Notes: generated by a model not told the origin, from the sequence alone. Shown: positions 53,396 through 63,471, numbered from the stretch's first letter. The stretch is 63,678 nucleotides of DNA from Lachnospiraceae bacterium (GCA_022799755.1 JAAWOU010000007.1:1-63678), one strand, 5' to 3'. Numbers and translations: made by a program.

Positions 53396-54445
53396 TCACC
53401 TTTTGTGTGCCATCCCTCTCTTCCGGCTGTCGCGGTTCTTCTGCAGATCGCTCACATGTTTTCTGCGTGACCTGAGCGCTTCGGCGTCCTCCGGCGAAAT
53501 CAACTTCGTAGTCTTTACCACATAAACCCTCCCTCCGGGGGATTTCCGGACTCTGATCTTGCCTTTCAGATAGCCGTGTTTCTCGCAGTAGGCCAGGCAG
53601 ATGTAATGTCTCCCGTTGGGGGAGAACCACCTGATTTTCTTGCGCAGGTTTCTGCGGCAGAGATAGCATTTGCTGGACGCCACCTCCTTGTCCGCGAAAG
53701 CCTCCTCCCTGCTGTCGAACTCCCTGGAAATATACTTGGCATAATTGTCAAATTGCACTTTTAGCTCGGACTTCCTGTCTTTGGGCGGATGGAACACATC
53801 GTAGGACAGGTTCTTCAACACCTGCGGCTTCTGCGCAAGGATCCTCTCCAAAATCTTCGCTGTATAGTAGGCGTCGCTCAAGGCCCTGTGGAACGGAATG
53901 TCCTTTTCCAGTTCCAGGAAATCCACCGCGTACTCCAGCGATTTCCGGCTTTTCCCATCCTCAAAAGCAATGCTGAACAGCTTCTGGACATCCCAGAAAG
54001 CAAGCGGGCCGTCGGACAGAGGAGGCATATGGTAAAACGCCATATTCCGCTGAAGCTCCGTCAAATCCGAGCTGCCCCAGCTGCCGAAACGATATTCTTC
54101 CTCCCCGCACCAGTCCAGGAACGCCCCTGCCGCCTCCGGAAAGGGACTGCCTTTCTTCAGCTCTTTCATTCGCAGATGGATTAGTTTCCCCGTAATCTGA
54201 TTCATCTCATGGTACACAGAGGGTCTGACCAGGCAGCTGAATTGATCCCTTGGGCAGGCAGCCGAGTTCTCCCCGGACGAAGTTTCCTGACAGAAAGCGG
54301 CGTCCAAACCGCCGTGTACCCCTGTGCCCGCCGCTTTCAGCTTCACAGCCCCGATTTCAACGATTTCAAAGGGAATGGCCGGCACCTCCTGTTCGGAGGT
54401 GCCGTTGGCCTGATTCCATTCCAGATCCAGTACGATTATATTCAT
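53396..54445 (-). CDS. DEDDh 3'-5' exonuclease with C-terminal Cys cluster
   Basis: This 349-residue protein begins with the exonuclease motif I IVLDLEWNQ, followed by IVEIGAVKL, a middle motif in FGSWGSSDLTELQRN, and HRALSDAYYTAKIL with the DEDDh His-Asp pair. After residue ~245 comes a Cys-rich module (KCYLCRRN, then YICLAYCEKHG) and a basic tail, which suggests binding to nucleic acid. The substrate may be DNA or RNA. The ATG at 54445 follows GGGGAGG; 26 upstream codons are open but look non-coding. Confidence 0.82.
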   Translation of the reverse strand: MNIIVLDLEWNQANGTSEQEVPAIPFEIVEIGAVKLKAAGTGVHGGLDAAFCQETSSGENSAACPRDQFSCLVRPSVYHEMNQITGKLIHLRMKELKKGSPFPEAAGAFLDWCGEEEYRFGSWGSSDLTELQRNMAFYHMPPLSDGPLAFWDVQKLFSIAFEDGKSRKSLEYAVDFLELEKDIPFHRALSDAYYTAKILERILAQKPQVLKNLSYDVFHPPKDRKSELKVQFDNYAKYISREFDSREEAFADKEVASSKCYLCRRNLRKKIRWFSPNGRHYICLAYCEKHGYLKGKIRVRKSPGGRVYVVKTTKLISPEDAEALRSRRKHVSDLQKNRDSRKRGMAHKR

Positions 54446-54506
54446 CAGATTCCTCCCCTCGCTCACAAAAGCCCCTCCTGCGGGCTCCGGCAGGTCTTGC
54501 AAAATC

Positions 54507-55352
54507 TTATTCTTGTCCCTCAATCCAGGTGTGCGCCAGCGAAATCCAGGAGCTGCACTCTTTCTGAACGGCGCTGCCTCCCTGCCCCTGGGTCAGACGG
54601 TTGGCAAGGGACAGGCCGTGACCGCCTACAGGATAGATATGGAGCTCCGCGGCCACCCCGGCCCTGCGCATGGCGTTTACGAACATCAGTGAATTTTCCA
54701 CCGGTACGGCGTCATCCGTATAGGTATGCCAGAGGAAAGCCGGCGGCGTGTCGGCGCTCACCTGGCTTTCCAGGGAAAGCGCCTCCAGAGCCGGGGCGCC
54801 GACCATGGCGGAAATCTCCGCCTCTCTGTCCCCTATCACATTGTCAAAGGATCCTCTGTGGGCAAACTCTCCGGAGGTGATCACCGGGTAGCACAGAATC
54901 ATGCCGTCCGGCTTCCACTGTCTATGATCTGCGTCCTCCGCTCCCAATGCTTTCGCCAGGAAATCCCTGTTCCAGAATACACCCATGGAGGCGGCCAGAT
55001 GCCCTCCTGCGGAGCATCCCAGCACGATGATCCGCGACGGATTTACATGCCATTCCTCCGCATGCTCCCTGATCAGGCGAATGCTCCAGGCCAGCTCGCA
55101 GACGGACGTGGGGAACGTGGCCGGTGCGACGGAGTAGCGCAGAACCGCCGCGTGATACCCCATAGCCAGAAACTGCAGCGCCAAAGGCTCCGCCTCCCTG
55201 TCGGAGGTAAAGGCGTATGCACCGCCCGGGCACACCAGCACCAGCGGTCTGGCCGGAATGTCCATCTCCACGGATTCGTCCTGAATATAAGTGACCAGTT
55301 TCGCGTAGGGCATGGAGCCCGCCAGTTCCATTTTGTATATTTCGTTTCTCAT
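54507..55352 (-). CDS. Alpha/beta hydrolase, carbohydrate esterase-like
   Basis: This 281-residue serine hydrolase has the oxyanion region VLVCPGGAYAFTSDREA, nucleophile motif GCSAGGHLAA, the acid region DDAVPVENSLMF and a final His in PVGGHGLSL. The lipase/acetyl-xylan esterase-like subfamily hydrolyses acyl esters of sugars. There is no signal peptide, so it is cytoplasmic. AAAGGAG lies about 11 bases before the ATG. It is on the same strand as proS, 63 bp downstream. Confidence 0.85.
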   Translation of the reverse strand: MRNEIYKMELAGSMPYAKLVTYIQDESVEMDIPARPLVLVCPGGAYAFTSDREAEPLALQFLAMGYHAAVLRYSVAPATFPTSVCELAWSIRLIREHAEEWHVNPSRIIVLGCSAGGHLAASMGVFWNRDFLAKALGAEDADHRQWKPDGMILCYPVITSGEFAHRGSFDNVIGDREAEISAMVGAPALEALSLESQVSADTPPAFLWHTYTDDAVPVENSLMFVNAMRRAGVAAELHIYPVGGHGLSLANRLTQGQGGSAVQKECSSWISLAHTWIEGQE

Positions 55353-55415
55353 GTTCTCATTGTCTCCTTTTCGGTTTCCCCGGTGAATGGCGCAGCCGCC
55401 GCATCCCGATTCTCC

Positions 55416-56849
55416 TTAGTATGCCCTGCCCCAGTACACCATCTTCTTAGCAGGCTTCCCGCAGCACACACAGGTGTCCGCGATGTGCTCCTGCTCGAAA
55501 GGCATACAGCGGCTGGTGACGCTCAGTTTCTCTTTTATGACATTCTCGCATGCCTCGTCTCCGCACCACATGGCCTTGACAAAACCGGATTTCTCGGCAA
55601 AGATCTTCTCGAACTCCTCCATGTCTGCGGCTGTGTATGTGTTCTTGTCCCTGTGATCCCTTGCGCGCTCCAGCATTTCTTTCTGGATCCGATCCAGCAA
55701 CTCTCCCACTTTTGCCTCCAGCTCCTCCAGCGCCACCTCGATCTTCTCCCTGGTGTCCCTGCGGCAGAGAACGCACTTTCCGGCCTCCATATCCTTGGGG
55801 CCGATTTCGATGCGGACAGGATAGCCCCTCATCTCCGCCTCCGCGAACTTCCAGCCCGGGCTCTTGTCCGTATCGTCCACTTTCACCCGGAAATTCCCTT
55901 TCAGCCTGTCCCGAAGCTCGTAAGCTTTGTCCAGCACGCCCTCTTTCTTCTGCTGGATGGGCACAATACACACCTGAACCGGCGCCACTCTGGGAGGAAG
56001 CACCAGTCCTTCGTTGTCGCCGTGGACCATGATAATGCCGCCGATGAGACGGGTGCTCAGTCCCCAGGAGGTCTGGTGCACATATTTTAAGGTGTTGTCC
56101 CTGTCCGCGTACTGGATCTCAAAGGCTTTCGCAAAGCCGTCCCCGAAGTTATGGCTGGTGCCGGACTGCAGCGCCTTGCCGTCGTGCATCAGGGCTTCGA
56201 TGGTGTAGGTGGCTATGGCTCCGGCGAATTTCTCCTTGTCGGTCTTTCGTCCTTTTATCACCGGCATAGCGAGCACTTCCTCACAGAAATCCGCATACAC
56301 GTTCAGCATCCGGATGGTCCTCTCCTGGGCCTCCTCCTCGGTGGCGTGGGCCGTATGTCCCTCCTGCCAGAGGAATTCCCTGGAGCGCAGAAAAGGCCTG
56401 GTCTCTTTCTCCCAACGCACTACCGAGCACCACTGGTTGTAGACCCTGGGGAGATCCCGGTAGGAATGCACGTCGTTTTTATAGAAATCGCAGAACAGCG
56501 TCTCCGAGGTGGGGCGCACGCAGAGTCTCTCTGCCAGGGGCTGCATGCCGCCGTGGGTCACCCAGGCCACCTCCGGGGCAAAGCCCTCCACATGGTCTTT
56601 CTCTTTCTGCAGCAGGGATTCCGGGATGAACATGGGCAGGTAGACATTCTCCACCCCGGCGGCCTTGAACCGCTCGTCCAGCTGCTTCTGGATCAGCTCC
56701 CAGATCGCATAGCCCGCAGGCTTGATCACCATGCACCCCTTTACGGAGGTGTAGTCGATCAGCTCCGCTTTCTTTACCACATCCGTGTACCACTGGGCGA
56801 AATCCACCTCCATGGACGTGATCTCTTCTACCATTTTCTTGTCTGCCAT
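55416..56849 (-). CDS. proS: Prolyl-tRNA synthetase (archaeal/eukaryotic-type length)
   Basis: This 477-residue class II synthetase charges tRNA-Pro. Motif 2-3 regions are seen ([60 protein letters not shown]), and the C-terminal zinc-type module ends MVYWGRAY. It lacks the long editing insertion of bacterial-type ProRS, so it is the short type 3 form common in Clostridia. AGGAGG precedes the ATG. Expression is controlled by the T-box leader upstream. Confidence 0.95.
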   Translation of the reverse strand: MADKKMVEEITSMEVDFAQWYTDVVKKAELIDYTSVKGCMVIKPAGYAIWELIQKQLDERFKAAGVENVYLPMFIPESLLQKEKDHVEGFAPEVAWVTHGGMQPLAERLCVRPTSETLFCDFYKNDVHSYRDLPRVYNQWCSVVRWEKETRPFLRSREFLWQEGHTAHATEEEAQERTIRMLNVYADFCEEVLAMPVIKGRKTDKEKFAGAIATYTIEALMHDGKALQSGTSHNFGDGFAKAFEIQYADRDNTLKYVHQTSWGLSTRLIGGIIMVHGDNEGLVLPPRVAPVQVCIVPIQQKKEGVLDKAYELRDRLKGNFRVKVDDTDKSPGWKFAEAEMRGYPVRIEIGPKDMEAGKCVLCRRDTREKIEVALEELEAKVGELLDRIQKEMLERARDHRDKNTYTAADMEEFEKIFAEKSGFVKAMWCGDEACENVIKEKLSVTSRCMPFEQEHIADTCVCCGKPAKKMVYWGRAY

Positions 56850-56989
56850 TTTTCTCCTCCTCTTTTCGTTTCACTTCCGCGGCAGCCCCCCGGTGCCGTG
56901 TCATGGCGGCCGATTTCCGGGCCGGCTGCTGCTGTTTTCAGATTCCGTCCCGGCGCTTTCACTCCGGAACCGTTTGGGATGCTTCCGCA

Positions 56990-57285
56990 TAGAAAAAGCC
57001 GGACTTCCATCCCCAAGGGACCGAAAATCCGGCGGTACCACCCTAATTGGCGCAAACGCGCCCATCTCTCATGTCTTTAACGCAGACCTGCGCCATACTT
57101 TCGCCTGCAGCGGACTTTTGCGCTTCCCCCGCAAGCCTCGCATGGAGCTCCGAGGCAGGTTCCAAATCCTTTGCATAAGGGCCTCCCAGCCGCATCCGCC
57201 GCCTGTTGCAGGCAGACCATGCCACGCCCTCTCTCTGGAATGCTTCCGGGTCTGTACTGATCCTCTTCACAGCCATACTATATGG
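56990..57285 (-). promoter_or_regulatory. T-box riboswitch leader of proS
   Basis: The leader carries GAAGAGGATCAGTA (stem I AG/AGTA region), a stem I with specifier region GGAACCTGCC, where CCT is a proline codon, and the T-box block AGGGTGGTACCGCC. A terminator follows: GCCGGA...CGGTCCC pairing with GGGATGG...TCCGGC, then TTTTT near 56995-57033. Uncharged tRNA-Pro would stabilise the antiterminator and switch proS on. Confidence 0.92.
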
Positions 57286-57290
57286 ATAGG

Positions 57291-57320
57291 ATTATAGTGC
57301 AGGAAACGTCGGTTTGTCAA
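57291..57320 (-). promoter_or_regulatory. proS T-box promoter
   Basis: TTGACA (57315-57320) and TATAAT (57291-57296) are both consensus, 18 bp apart, at the head of the T-box leader. Confidence 0.8.
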
Positions 57321-57448
57321 GTATAAATCTCACATTCCGGCCCTGCGGGGAATCCGTCGGGAAGCTGCTGTCTCAAAACACCTCCCGGAACTGCCTTGCG
57401 CCCTTTCCGTTAGTCCAAAAGATGTCCTCCTAGCCCATCTTTGCCCCC

Positions 57449-58393
57449 TTATCGCTCCGCCCGCATGGGATTGTTCAGAAAATCCTCATAGGACAGCCGA
57501 ATGCCCTCCTCCAGCTCGGTGCGGTAGGTCCAGCCCAGGGCCGTGGCCTTTGACACGTCCAAAAGCTTGCGGGGGGTGCCGTTTGGCTTGCTCGCATCCC
57601 ACCGGATCTCCCCTGTAAAGCCGATGACCTTTGCCACCAGCTCGGTCAGCTCCTTGATGGTCAGCTCCTTGCCCGTGCCCGCGTTGACGGTCTCGTTGCC
57701 GCTGTAATGATTCATCAGGAACACGCACAGATTCGCCAAATCGTCCACGTAGAGGAATTCCCGCAGCGGAGAACCGTCCCCCCAGCAGGTGACATAGGCG
57801 AGCCCCTGCTCTTTCGCCTCATGGAAACGGCGGATCAGCGCCGGCAGCACATGGCTGTGCATGGGATGGTAATTGTCGTTAGGGCCGTAAAGGTTTGTCG
57901 GCATGACGGAAATGTAGTCCGTTCCGTACTGGCGGTTCAGGTATTCGCAATATTTCAGTCCCGAAATCTTGGCCAGCGCATAGGCCTCGTTGGTCTTCTC
58001 AAGCTCACTGGTCAGCAGGCAGCTCTCCGGCATGGGCTGGGGCGCCATCCGGGGATAGATGCAGGAGGAGCCCAGAAATTCCAGCTTTTTGCAGCCGTTT
58101 TGCCAGGCGCTGTGGATGACGTTCATCTCCAGGGTCATGTTGAACCACATGAAGTCCGCCAGGGCCTCCTGGTTGGCCATAATTCCCCCCACTTTCGCCG
58201 CCGCCAGGAACACGTACTCCGGCTTCTCCGCCTCGAAGAACGCCTCCACCTGCTGCTGGCGGCACAGATCAAGCTCTCTGTGGGTGCGCGTAATGATATT
58301 CTCGTAGCCCTGGCGCTTCAGCTCCCGAACAATGGCGGAGCCCACCATGCCCCGGTGCCCGGCCACATAGATTTTCGCATTTTTATCCATCAT
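57449..58393 (-). CDS. fcl: GDP-L-fucose synthase
   Basis: This 314-residue short-chain epimerase/reductase carries out the last two steps of GDP-L-fucose synthesis: 3,5-epimerisation and NADPH reduction of GDP-4-keto-6-deoxymannose. The NADP loop is [14 protein letters not shown]; the catalytic Ser is in [13 protein letters not shown] and the Tyr-Lys pair in [14 protein letters not shown]. The start at 58393 follows GAGGAAAA; the 86 codons upstream are open but not conserved. It lies 145 bp downstream of gmd. GDP-fucose feeds a surface glycan, but no glycosyltransferase is adjacent. Confidence 0.94.
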   Translation of the reverse strand: MMDKNAKIYVAGHRGMVGSAIVRELKRQGYENIITRTHRELDLCRQQQVEAFFEAEKPEYVFLAAAKVGGIMANQEALADFMWFNMTLEMNVIHSAWQNGCKKLEFLGSSCIYPRMAPQPMPESCLLTSELEKTNEAYALAKISGLKYCEYLNRQYGTDYISVMPTNLYGPNDNYHPMHSHVLPALIRRFHEAKEQGLAYVTCWGDGSPLREFLYVDDLANLCVFLMNHYSGNETVNAGTGKELTIKELTELVAKVIGFTGEIRWDASKPNGTPRKLLDVSKATALGWTYRTELEEGIRLSYEDFLNNPMRAER

Positions 58394-58538
58394 GATATTT
58401 TCCTCTTCCCGCTGTCCTTTTTCATTTCCCATACCCCGTGGGTATACGGGACTTCCCGCCCGGCCCTTTCTCCGGCTGCCCTCTTTTACACTTTTACAGA
58501 AGTCTCCGGCAAGTCCCTCCGGGGCATCCGATTCCTCT

Positions 58539-59597
58539 CTAGCAGGAACCTGCCATATACATGGCTCTCTCCCGCCTGGCCAGCTCCCTGTCGTGCTTTG
58601 CCATGATCTCCACCAGCTCCTCGTAGCTGGTGGACTGGGGATTCCAGCCAAGCACGGTCCGCGCCCTGGTGGGATCGCCCAGCAGATTGTCCACGTCCGT
58701 GGGCCGGAACCACTGAGGATTCACGCACACCAACAACTTTCCCGTCTCGGCGTCGTAGCCTTTCTCCTCCAGGCCGCTGCCCTCCCAGCGCACCCTCATG
58801 CCGTTGGCGGCAAAGGCTTTCTCCGTGAAATCCCGCACCGTGTGCTGGATGCCTGTGGCGATGACGAAATCCTCCGGCCGCTCCTGCTGCAGCATCAGCC
58901 ACATACACTCCACATAGTCCTTTGCATAGCCCCAGTCCCGCTTGGAGTCCAGATTGCCCAGCTCCAGATGATCCTGCACTCCCTCGGCGATGCGCCCGGC
59001 GGCCAGAGTGATCTTGCGGGTGACGAAATTCTCTCCTCTGCGCTCGGACTCATGGTTGAACAGGATGCCGTTGGCGGCAAACATCCCATAGGCCTCCCGG
59101 TATTCCTTTACGATCCAGAAGCCGTACTGCTTTGCCACCGCGTAGGGACTGTAGGGGTGAAAAGGCGTGGTCTCGCTCTGAGGCACCTCCTCCACCTTGC
59201 CGTAGAGCTCGGAGGTGGACGCCTGATAGACTCTTGTCTTCTCAATCAACCCCAGGATCCGCACCGCCTCCAGAATCCGCAGCACACCGATGGCGTCCAC
59301 GTCCCCGGAGTACTCCGGCACGTCAAAGGAGACCTGCACATGGCTCTGGGCCGCCAGGTTGTAGATTTCGTCCGGTCGGACAATATTGATGATGCGAATC
59401 AGGGAAGAGGAGTCCGACAGATCCCCCTCGTGCAGGGTAAGGTTCTCCGCTCCCATCAGATGCTCGATGCGGGCCGTGTTAGGCAGCGAAGCCCGGCGGA
59501 TGATGCCATGTACCTCATAGCCCTTCTCGAGCAGAAGCTCCGCCAGATAAGAGCCGTCCTGTCCTGTAATTCCGGTAATCAACGCTACTTTGTTCAT
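58539..59597 (-). CDS. gmd: GDP-mannose 4,6-dehydratase
   Basis: This 352-residue SDR enzyme makes GDP-4-keto-6-deoxy-mannose, the first committed step to GDP-L-fucose. The NADP loop is [20 protein letters not shown], the catalytic Tyr-Lys is in [14 protein letters not shown], and the C-terminal [20 protein letters not shown] is typical of Gmd. AAGGAG precedes the ATG at 59597; the longer frame upstream runs through the 35-bp repeats and is not coding. Its promoter is not clear. Confidence 0.95.
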   Translation of the reverse strand: MNKVALITGITGQDGSYLAELLLEKGYEVHGIIRRASLPNTARIEHLMGAENLTLHEGDLSDSSSLIRIINIVRPDEIYNLAAQSHVQVSFDVPEYSGDVDAIGVLRILEAVRILGLIEKTRVYQASTSELYGKVEEVPQSETTPFHPYSPYAVAKQYGFWIVKEYREAYGMFAANGILFNHESERRGENFVTRKITLAAGRIAEGVQDHLELGNLDSKRDWGYAKDYVECMWLMLQQERPEDFVIATGIQHTVRDFTEKAFAANGMRVRWEGSGLEEKGYDAETGKLLVCVNPQWFRPTDVDNLLGDPTRARTVLGWNPQSTSYEELVEIMAKHDRELARRERAMYMAGSC

Positions 59598-59760
59598 TCT
59601 TTTCGCTCCTTCTTTGCTGTATTCCAGCGACAGTCCCATGCCTTGTCCGAACCGTCGCCCCTTCTGTGCCCCGAGGTCTTCCGGGCATGCCCCTGCAATG
59701 CCTGCAGCCTGACCTGCCTTCTGCCCACCGGCGGCCTCTTCGCCTGTAGGCCTGGCAGAA

Positions 59761-59870
59761 CGGCATTGGCAATCCCTCACGCAGACCCGCCGGAACGGCA
59801 TTGACAATCCCTCACGCAGGCCCGCCGGAACGGCATGAACAGCCCGCTTGCGCATCCAGGCCAAACGGCA
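59761..59870. repeat. 35-bp tandem repeat between gmd and the AraC gene
   Basis: Units start at 59761, 59796 and 59831, each with CGGCAT, and a further CGGCAT falls at 59866, giving an exact 35-bp period. The first two units differ at only two positions; the third is degenerate. The period is not a multiple of three, so this is non-coding. It lies in the 425-bp gap upstream of both divergent genes. Confidence 0.75.
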
Positions 59871-59949
59871 TGCTTCCTCTTCTCAGGGTTCTTATACAGT
59901 ATTGTAGGAAATCTGGAAACCATTTACAATTCAGGATATTGCGGCAACC

Positions 59950-59978
59950 TTGTACAATCTTGACTTTTGTGCTATACT
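59950..59978 (+). promoter_or_regulatory. Promoter of the AraC family regulator
   Basis: TTGTAC (59950-59955) and TATACT (59973-59978) are 17 bp apart, 45 bp before the ATG at 60023. Confidence 0.65.
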
Positions 59979-60022
59979 ATCCCTGTCCGGAGCCAGAAAT
60001 AAGACAACACAGGAGGCACCCC

Positions 60023-60883
60023 ATGGAATCCCTCTTTCAAGGCACTTCAGTGAAATCCAACCGCGTCATATACACCCCCTCCTCCTTCGCCAAGGCCAAC
60101 CTGCTGCACCTGCAGGAGGCGGGGGAGCTTCAGGCTCTGCAGCCCCATACCAGCAGCCGCTCGGGCCTGCGCTCCTTCCTGTTCTTCCTGGTCACTGAAG
60201 GTGCCGGAACCCTGGACTATGACGGCCTGCGCCACAGCCTCTCCGCCGGGGACTGCGCCTTCATCGACTGCCGGAAGTCCTACGCCCAGAGCTCATCTGA
60301 AGACAACTTGTGGTCTTTGAGATGGATCCATTTCTACGGTTCCAGTATGAGCGGAATCTATGAAAAATATGTGGAGCGCGGCGGCCGCCCCGTCTTCAGG
60401 GCGGAGCGCGGCGACCCTTTCCTGGGGCTGCTCACCGAACTGCTGGCCATAGCGGGCTCCGAGGACTACATCCGCGACATGCGCATCAACGAAAAAATCA
60501 CCTGCCTCCTGACCGCCATCATGGAAAAAAGCTGGCATCCGGAAAGGACCTCCCCCGCCCGGTCCAAAAAGCAGTCCCTCCAGCAGGTGAAAGCATACCT
60601 GGAGGAGCACTATCGGGAGCAGATCACCCTGGATATGGTGGCAGGCCAGTTCTACCTGAACAAATTCTACCTGGCCCGCAGCTTCAAGGAACAGTTCGGC
60701 ACCACCGTGCTGGGCTACCTGAACCAGATCCGCATCACCCACGCCAAACAGCTGCTGCGATTCTCCGGCCTCACCGCGGAGACGATCGGCCGGGAGGTTG
60801 GCATCCCCGAACCCGGGTACTTCAGCCGTGTCTTCAAGAAGGTGGAAGGCGTCTCCCCGGGAGAGTACAGACGGATGTGGTGA
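60023..60883 (+). CDS. AraC family transcriptional regulator
   Basis: This is a 286-residue protein. The N-terminal ~150 residues form a cupin-type sensor (FLVTEGAGTLDYDGLRHSLS, then GDCAFIDCRKSYAQSS). The last ~100 residues are the double helix-turn-helix (LEEHYREQITLDMVAGQFYL, then AETIGREVGIPEPGYFSRVF). Such proteins bind sugars or related ligands and activate nearby genes. The ATG at 60023 with AGGAGG upstream is used; the frame is open for 74 more codons through the promoter. It is divergent from gmd and convergent with the next gene. Its target is unknown. Confidence 0.92.
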   Translation: MESLFQGTSVKSNRVIYTPSSFAKANLLHLQEAGELQALQPHTSSRSGLRSFLFFLVTEGAGTLDYDGLRHSLSAGDCAFIDCRKSYAQSSSEDNLWSLRWIHFYGSSMSGIYEKYVERGGRPVFRAERGDPFLGLLTELLAIAGSEDYIRDMRINEKITCLLTAIMEKSWHPERTSPARSKKQSLQQVKAYLEEHYREQITLDMVAGQFYLNKFYLARSFKEQFGTTVLGYLNQIRITHAKQLLRFSGLTAETIGREVGIPEPGYFSRVFKKVEGVSPGEYRRMW

Positions 60884-60887
60884 CCCG

Positions 60888-61238
60888 CTACCCCCGCAGC
60901 TCTTTATATAAAGTCAGGTCCACGGTCCCGTCCGCCACGGTCACCTCCGCCTTGTCCACCATCATGCCCACCAGCATCAGCTCGCTGGTCTGCCCGTGGT
61001 TCCCGGCTCCGGCCAGTTCCCAATAGATGTCCTCGATGCCGTCATTCCGCTGCTCCCGCAGCTTATCCAGCTCCCTCAGCTTTTCCTCGCAGCCGGGGCG
61101 GTAATCGGCGTGGAAGACGATCTTCCCTTTCGTCCCCGCCCTTTCGATGCTGGAGCTGATATGCTCGGCTCCAATCCCCAGAAAATACATCGTCAGCTCC
61201 GCTATGATCCTCACCAGTTTCCTTTGTTCTTCAAGCAT
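60888..61238 (-). CDS. Small conserved protein of unknown function next to DUF1576
   Basis: I do not recognise this 116-residue protein. It appears soluble, with an N-terminal helix (QRKLVRIIAELTMYFLGIGA), a short strand-rich middle (GKIVFHADYRPGCEEKLREL) and an acidic end (VTVADGTVDLTLYKEL). AAAGGAG precedes the ATG. It overlaps the end of the DUF1576 gene by 8 bp, so the two are translationally coupled and probably work together. It ends 4 bp from the convergent AraC gene. Confidence 0.7.
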   Translation of the reverse strand: MLEEQRKLVRIIAELTMYFLGIGAEHISSSIERAGTKGKIVFHADYRPGCEEKLRELDKLREQRNDGIEDIYWELAGAGNHGQTSELMLVGMMVDKAEVTVADGTVDLTLYKELRG

Positions 61239-62535
61239 CCGTGTCTCTCCTTTTCCTTCGCCCGTATTCCATCAGGAAGCTCTCTATGGCAGGCACCATG
61301 ATGATGGCCACCCACCCTGCGCTGAATCCGTTGTTGTACAGGTTCAGCCCCCCGTACATCTGGGACGTGCACATGACGATGGCCGTATGGAGCATCCCGG
61401 CCACGATACCCGCTATCACGCCGAACCGCCCGGCAATGGGCGCGAGGCCCACCGCAAAGGCCGCCGCCAGCTGCACCCCGGGAGTGGTGGGCTCGAACCG
61501 GTTCAGGAGCGTGGACAGATACACCCCCGCCAGCACCGGCGCGTAATTGCGCACATGGGCCCCGAAAGCCGAGAATCCAAATGCCGTCAGGATTGCGCCC
61601 ACCACCGGCCCGGAGAAATCCCCGCCGATCAGGCAGATATAAGCGGCGCACAGAGCGCCCACCAGCGCCATGTTCATCAGCGTGTTCCCCGGCCCCTCCA
61701 TCAGAACGAAATCCGCCACGGCCCGCCCCGGGTGCTTCCATACTTTCAAAAGGCCCTCAGCCCTGCCCCCGCACAGATACAGCCCATACAGAAAAGTCAG
61801 CGCGAAATAGCCGAACAGACCCACCACAATCCACAGCGGCCTGCCCTCCCGCCAGATCAGCACGGATTCGCTCTCTATGCCGAAGGACTTCAGCACACAG
61901 ACCACCACGAACGCCAGGATGCCCGCGGAGAACCCCACGTTGAACAGATTGTATCCCATGTGCATGGAGGCTGTATGTACCGAGAGGGCCGGGAGGATGA
62001 ACCCAATCAATATCCCCACCGCTATGGCCACCAGAAGATTCATCTTCCTGCCATAAGGCAGCTCGAAGACCAGCTCCGTCACCAGAGGCGCCAGACTGGT
62101 CCCGAAAAACCCCGTATAGATATAGCGGCTGAGCCTGGAGCCGTGCACCAGCGCATAGGCGGAGGTGCCGACCAGGATCGGCAGGATGTTCACCGGGTTC
62201 TTTCCCCAGAGGGCATATCCCACATTGATGAACACTGCCGCCATGGTCAGCCCGGTGAACTTGACTTTTTCCCGGCACAGCAGCCACAGCCCCATGCCCA
62301 TCACCAGCACGGCGTTCAGGAAAGCGGAGGCATATCCCGCCAGCCCGAAATAGTCCGTAATCAGGGCGTCCCGGGAGATCACGATGACCCAGAGCCCTTT
62401 CACGGCATCCGCCAGGCTCGCCCTCTCCCGGACCATGCCTGCCGCCCCCGCCGCCAACAACAATGCCATGGAACAGAAGCTGAACACCTTCAGCTCCCTT
62501 CCCTGCAGCCTCTCCCTGACCGTTCTGCCCCCCAT
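61231..62535 (-). CDS. DUF1576 multi-pass membrane protein
   Basis: This 434-residue protein has about ten hydrophobic segments (FCSMALLLAAGAAGMV, SAFLNAVLVMGMGLWLLC, NTLMNMALVGALCAAYICLI). It matches the DUF1576 family, which has two similar halves and no known substrate; a transporter role is likely. GGAGG stands five bases before the ATG. It is coupled to the small gene downstream. Confidence 0.82.
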   Translation of the reverse strand: MGGRTVRERLQGRELKVFSFCSMALLLAAGAAGMVRERASLADAVKGLWVIVISRDALITDYFGLAGYASAFLNAVLVMGMGLWLLCREKVKFTGLTMAAVFINVGYALWGKNPVNILPILVGTSAYALVHGSRLSRYIYTGFFGTSLAPLVTELVFELPYGRKMNLLVAIAVGILIGFILPALSVHTASMHMGYNLFNVGFSAGILAFVVVCVLKSFGIESESVLIWREGRPLWIVVGLFGYFALTFLYGLYLCGGRAEGLLKVWKHPGRAVADFVLMEGPGNTLMNMALVGALCAAYICLIGGDFSGPVVGAILTAFGFSAFGAHVRNYAPVLAGVYLSTLLNRFEPTTPGVQLAAAFAVGLAPIAGRFGVIAGIVAGMLHTAIVMCTSQMYGGLNLYNNGFSAGWVAIIMVPAIESFLMEYGRRKRRDTDA

Positions 62536-62593
62536 CCATACCTCCGTTCTGCGCTGCCACGGTTTCCGCGCTTTTTCCTCTTCCCCTCAGTCT

Positions 62594-62631
62594 AAAAAAG
62601 CCAATGAACATGACTCCATGCACACTGGCTT
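62594..62631 (-). terminator. Terminator after mecA
   Basis: AAGCCA (62626-62631) pairs with TGGCTT (62598-62603), with further AGTG/CATT and CATG/CATG pairing inside, then TTTTTT on the minus strand. Confidence 0.8.
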
Positions 62632-62719
62632 ATAATCCCCGTTCCAAATGTTCCCTGCGCCGGCAGCCTTTCCGGGGACAGTTCCCCGGCCTTTCCGGTC
62701 CGCCGCCCCGCACGGATTC

Positions 62720-63427
62720 TCAGCCCCGCAGCTTCCTGACCGCCTTCTCCGCGATCAGGCACTCTCCATGCTCCTCCAGCTGCGCCGCCTGGGATTCCTC
62801 CGCGGCATACAGCCCCGCGAATTCCAGCGCCTGCACGCAGGCCCTGCTGTAGCGCTCATAGGAGGCCCGCCCCTTGAGCAGATAGAGGAAATACAGGCCG
62901 TCCATCTGGTACAGGCGGCTCTCCACCTGCAGATTCGAGGGCAGCAAGGCCACATACTCCATAATCCTGCCGATGTCCGAGAAGACGAACACGGCGAATC
63001 CAGGGCGCACCGCCTCCTGCTCTCCGGCAGGCTTCCCCTCCGCACCGCCGGCCGGTGCCTGGCTTTTCTGTGCCGCCGCTTCCGCCGCAATGGCGTTGCC
63101 GTTCATCTTCTCCCTGGTCCTCTGTAGAATTTTCTTTATCTCCCTCAGACATTCTATGAACTGGTCGCTCTCCTTCATCTCAGGATCCCTGTCCGAAAAG
63201 GTCAGAATCAATCCCTGGTCAGGCAGCATCATAATCTGCAGGTCGAAAGCGAACTTCGGCGGCTTATAGCCAACCTCCTCCTCGGCCTGCTCTATAATCT
63301 CCTGCACCACTTCCCTGGCCTTTTCGCTGCGCAGGACGAAGTCTTTATAATCAATCTCATATTCTTCCAATTCCTCATTGGACAGAAAACATTTTACTGT
63401 CTTGTCATCTACTCGCTCTATTCTCAT
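62720..63427 (-). CDS. mecA: Adaptor protein MecA
   Basis: In this 235-residue protein, the N-terminal substrate-binding domain (MRIERVDDKTVKCFLSNEEL) and the C-terminal ClpC-binding domain (FAVFVFSDIGRIMEYVALLP, SRLYQMDGLYFLYLLKGRAS) are joined by an Ala/Gly/Glu-rich linker. MecA delivers targets to ClpCP protease and, in Bacillus, restrains ComK. GAGG precedes the ATG. It stands alone between a terminator and its own promoter. Confidence 0.93.
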   Translation of the reverse strand: MRIERVDDKTVKCFLSNEELEEYEIDYKDFVLRSEKAREVVQEIIEQAEEEVGYKPPKFAFDLQIMMLPDQGLILTFSDRDPEMKESDQFIECLREIKKILQRTREKMNGNAIAAEAAAQKSQAPAGGAEGKPAGEQEAVRPGFAVFVFSDIGRIMEYVALLPSNLQVESRLYQMDGLYFLYLLKGRASYERYSRACVQALEFAGLYAAEESQAAQLEEHGECLIAEKAVRKLRG

Positions 63428-63471
63428 ATCATTATCCTCATAAAAATGTATCTGCCATCTGTCACATTTCT

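Noticed and set aside
57043..57276. 77-residue minus-strand frame before proS
   Set aside because: It lies entirely in the T-box leader and is explained by RNA structure.
59761..59870. CRISPR array
   Set aside because: The 35-bp units are directly tandem without spacers, and no cas gene is present.
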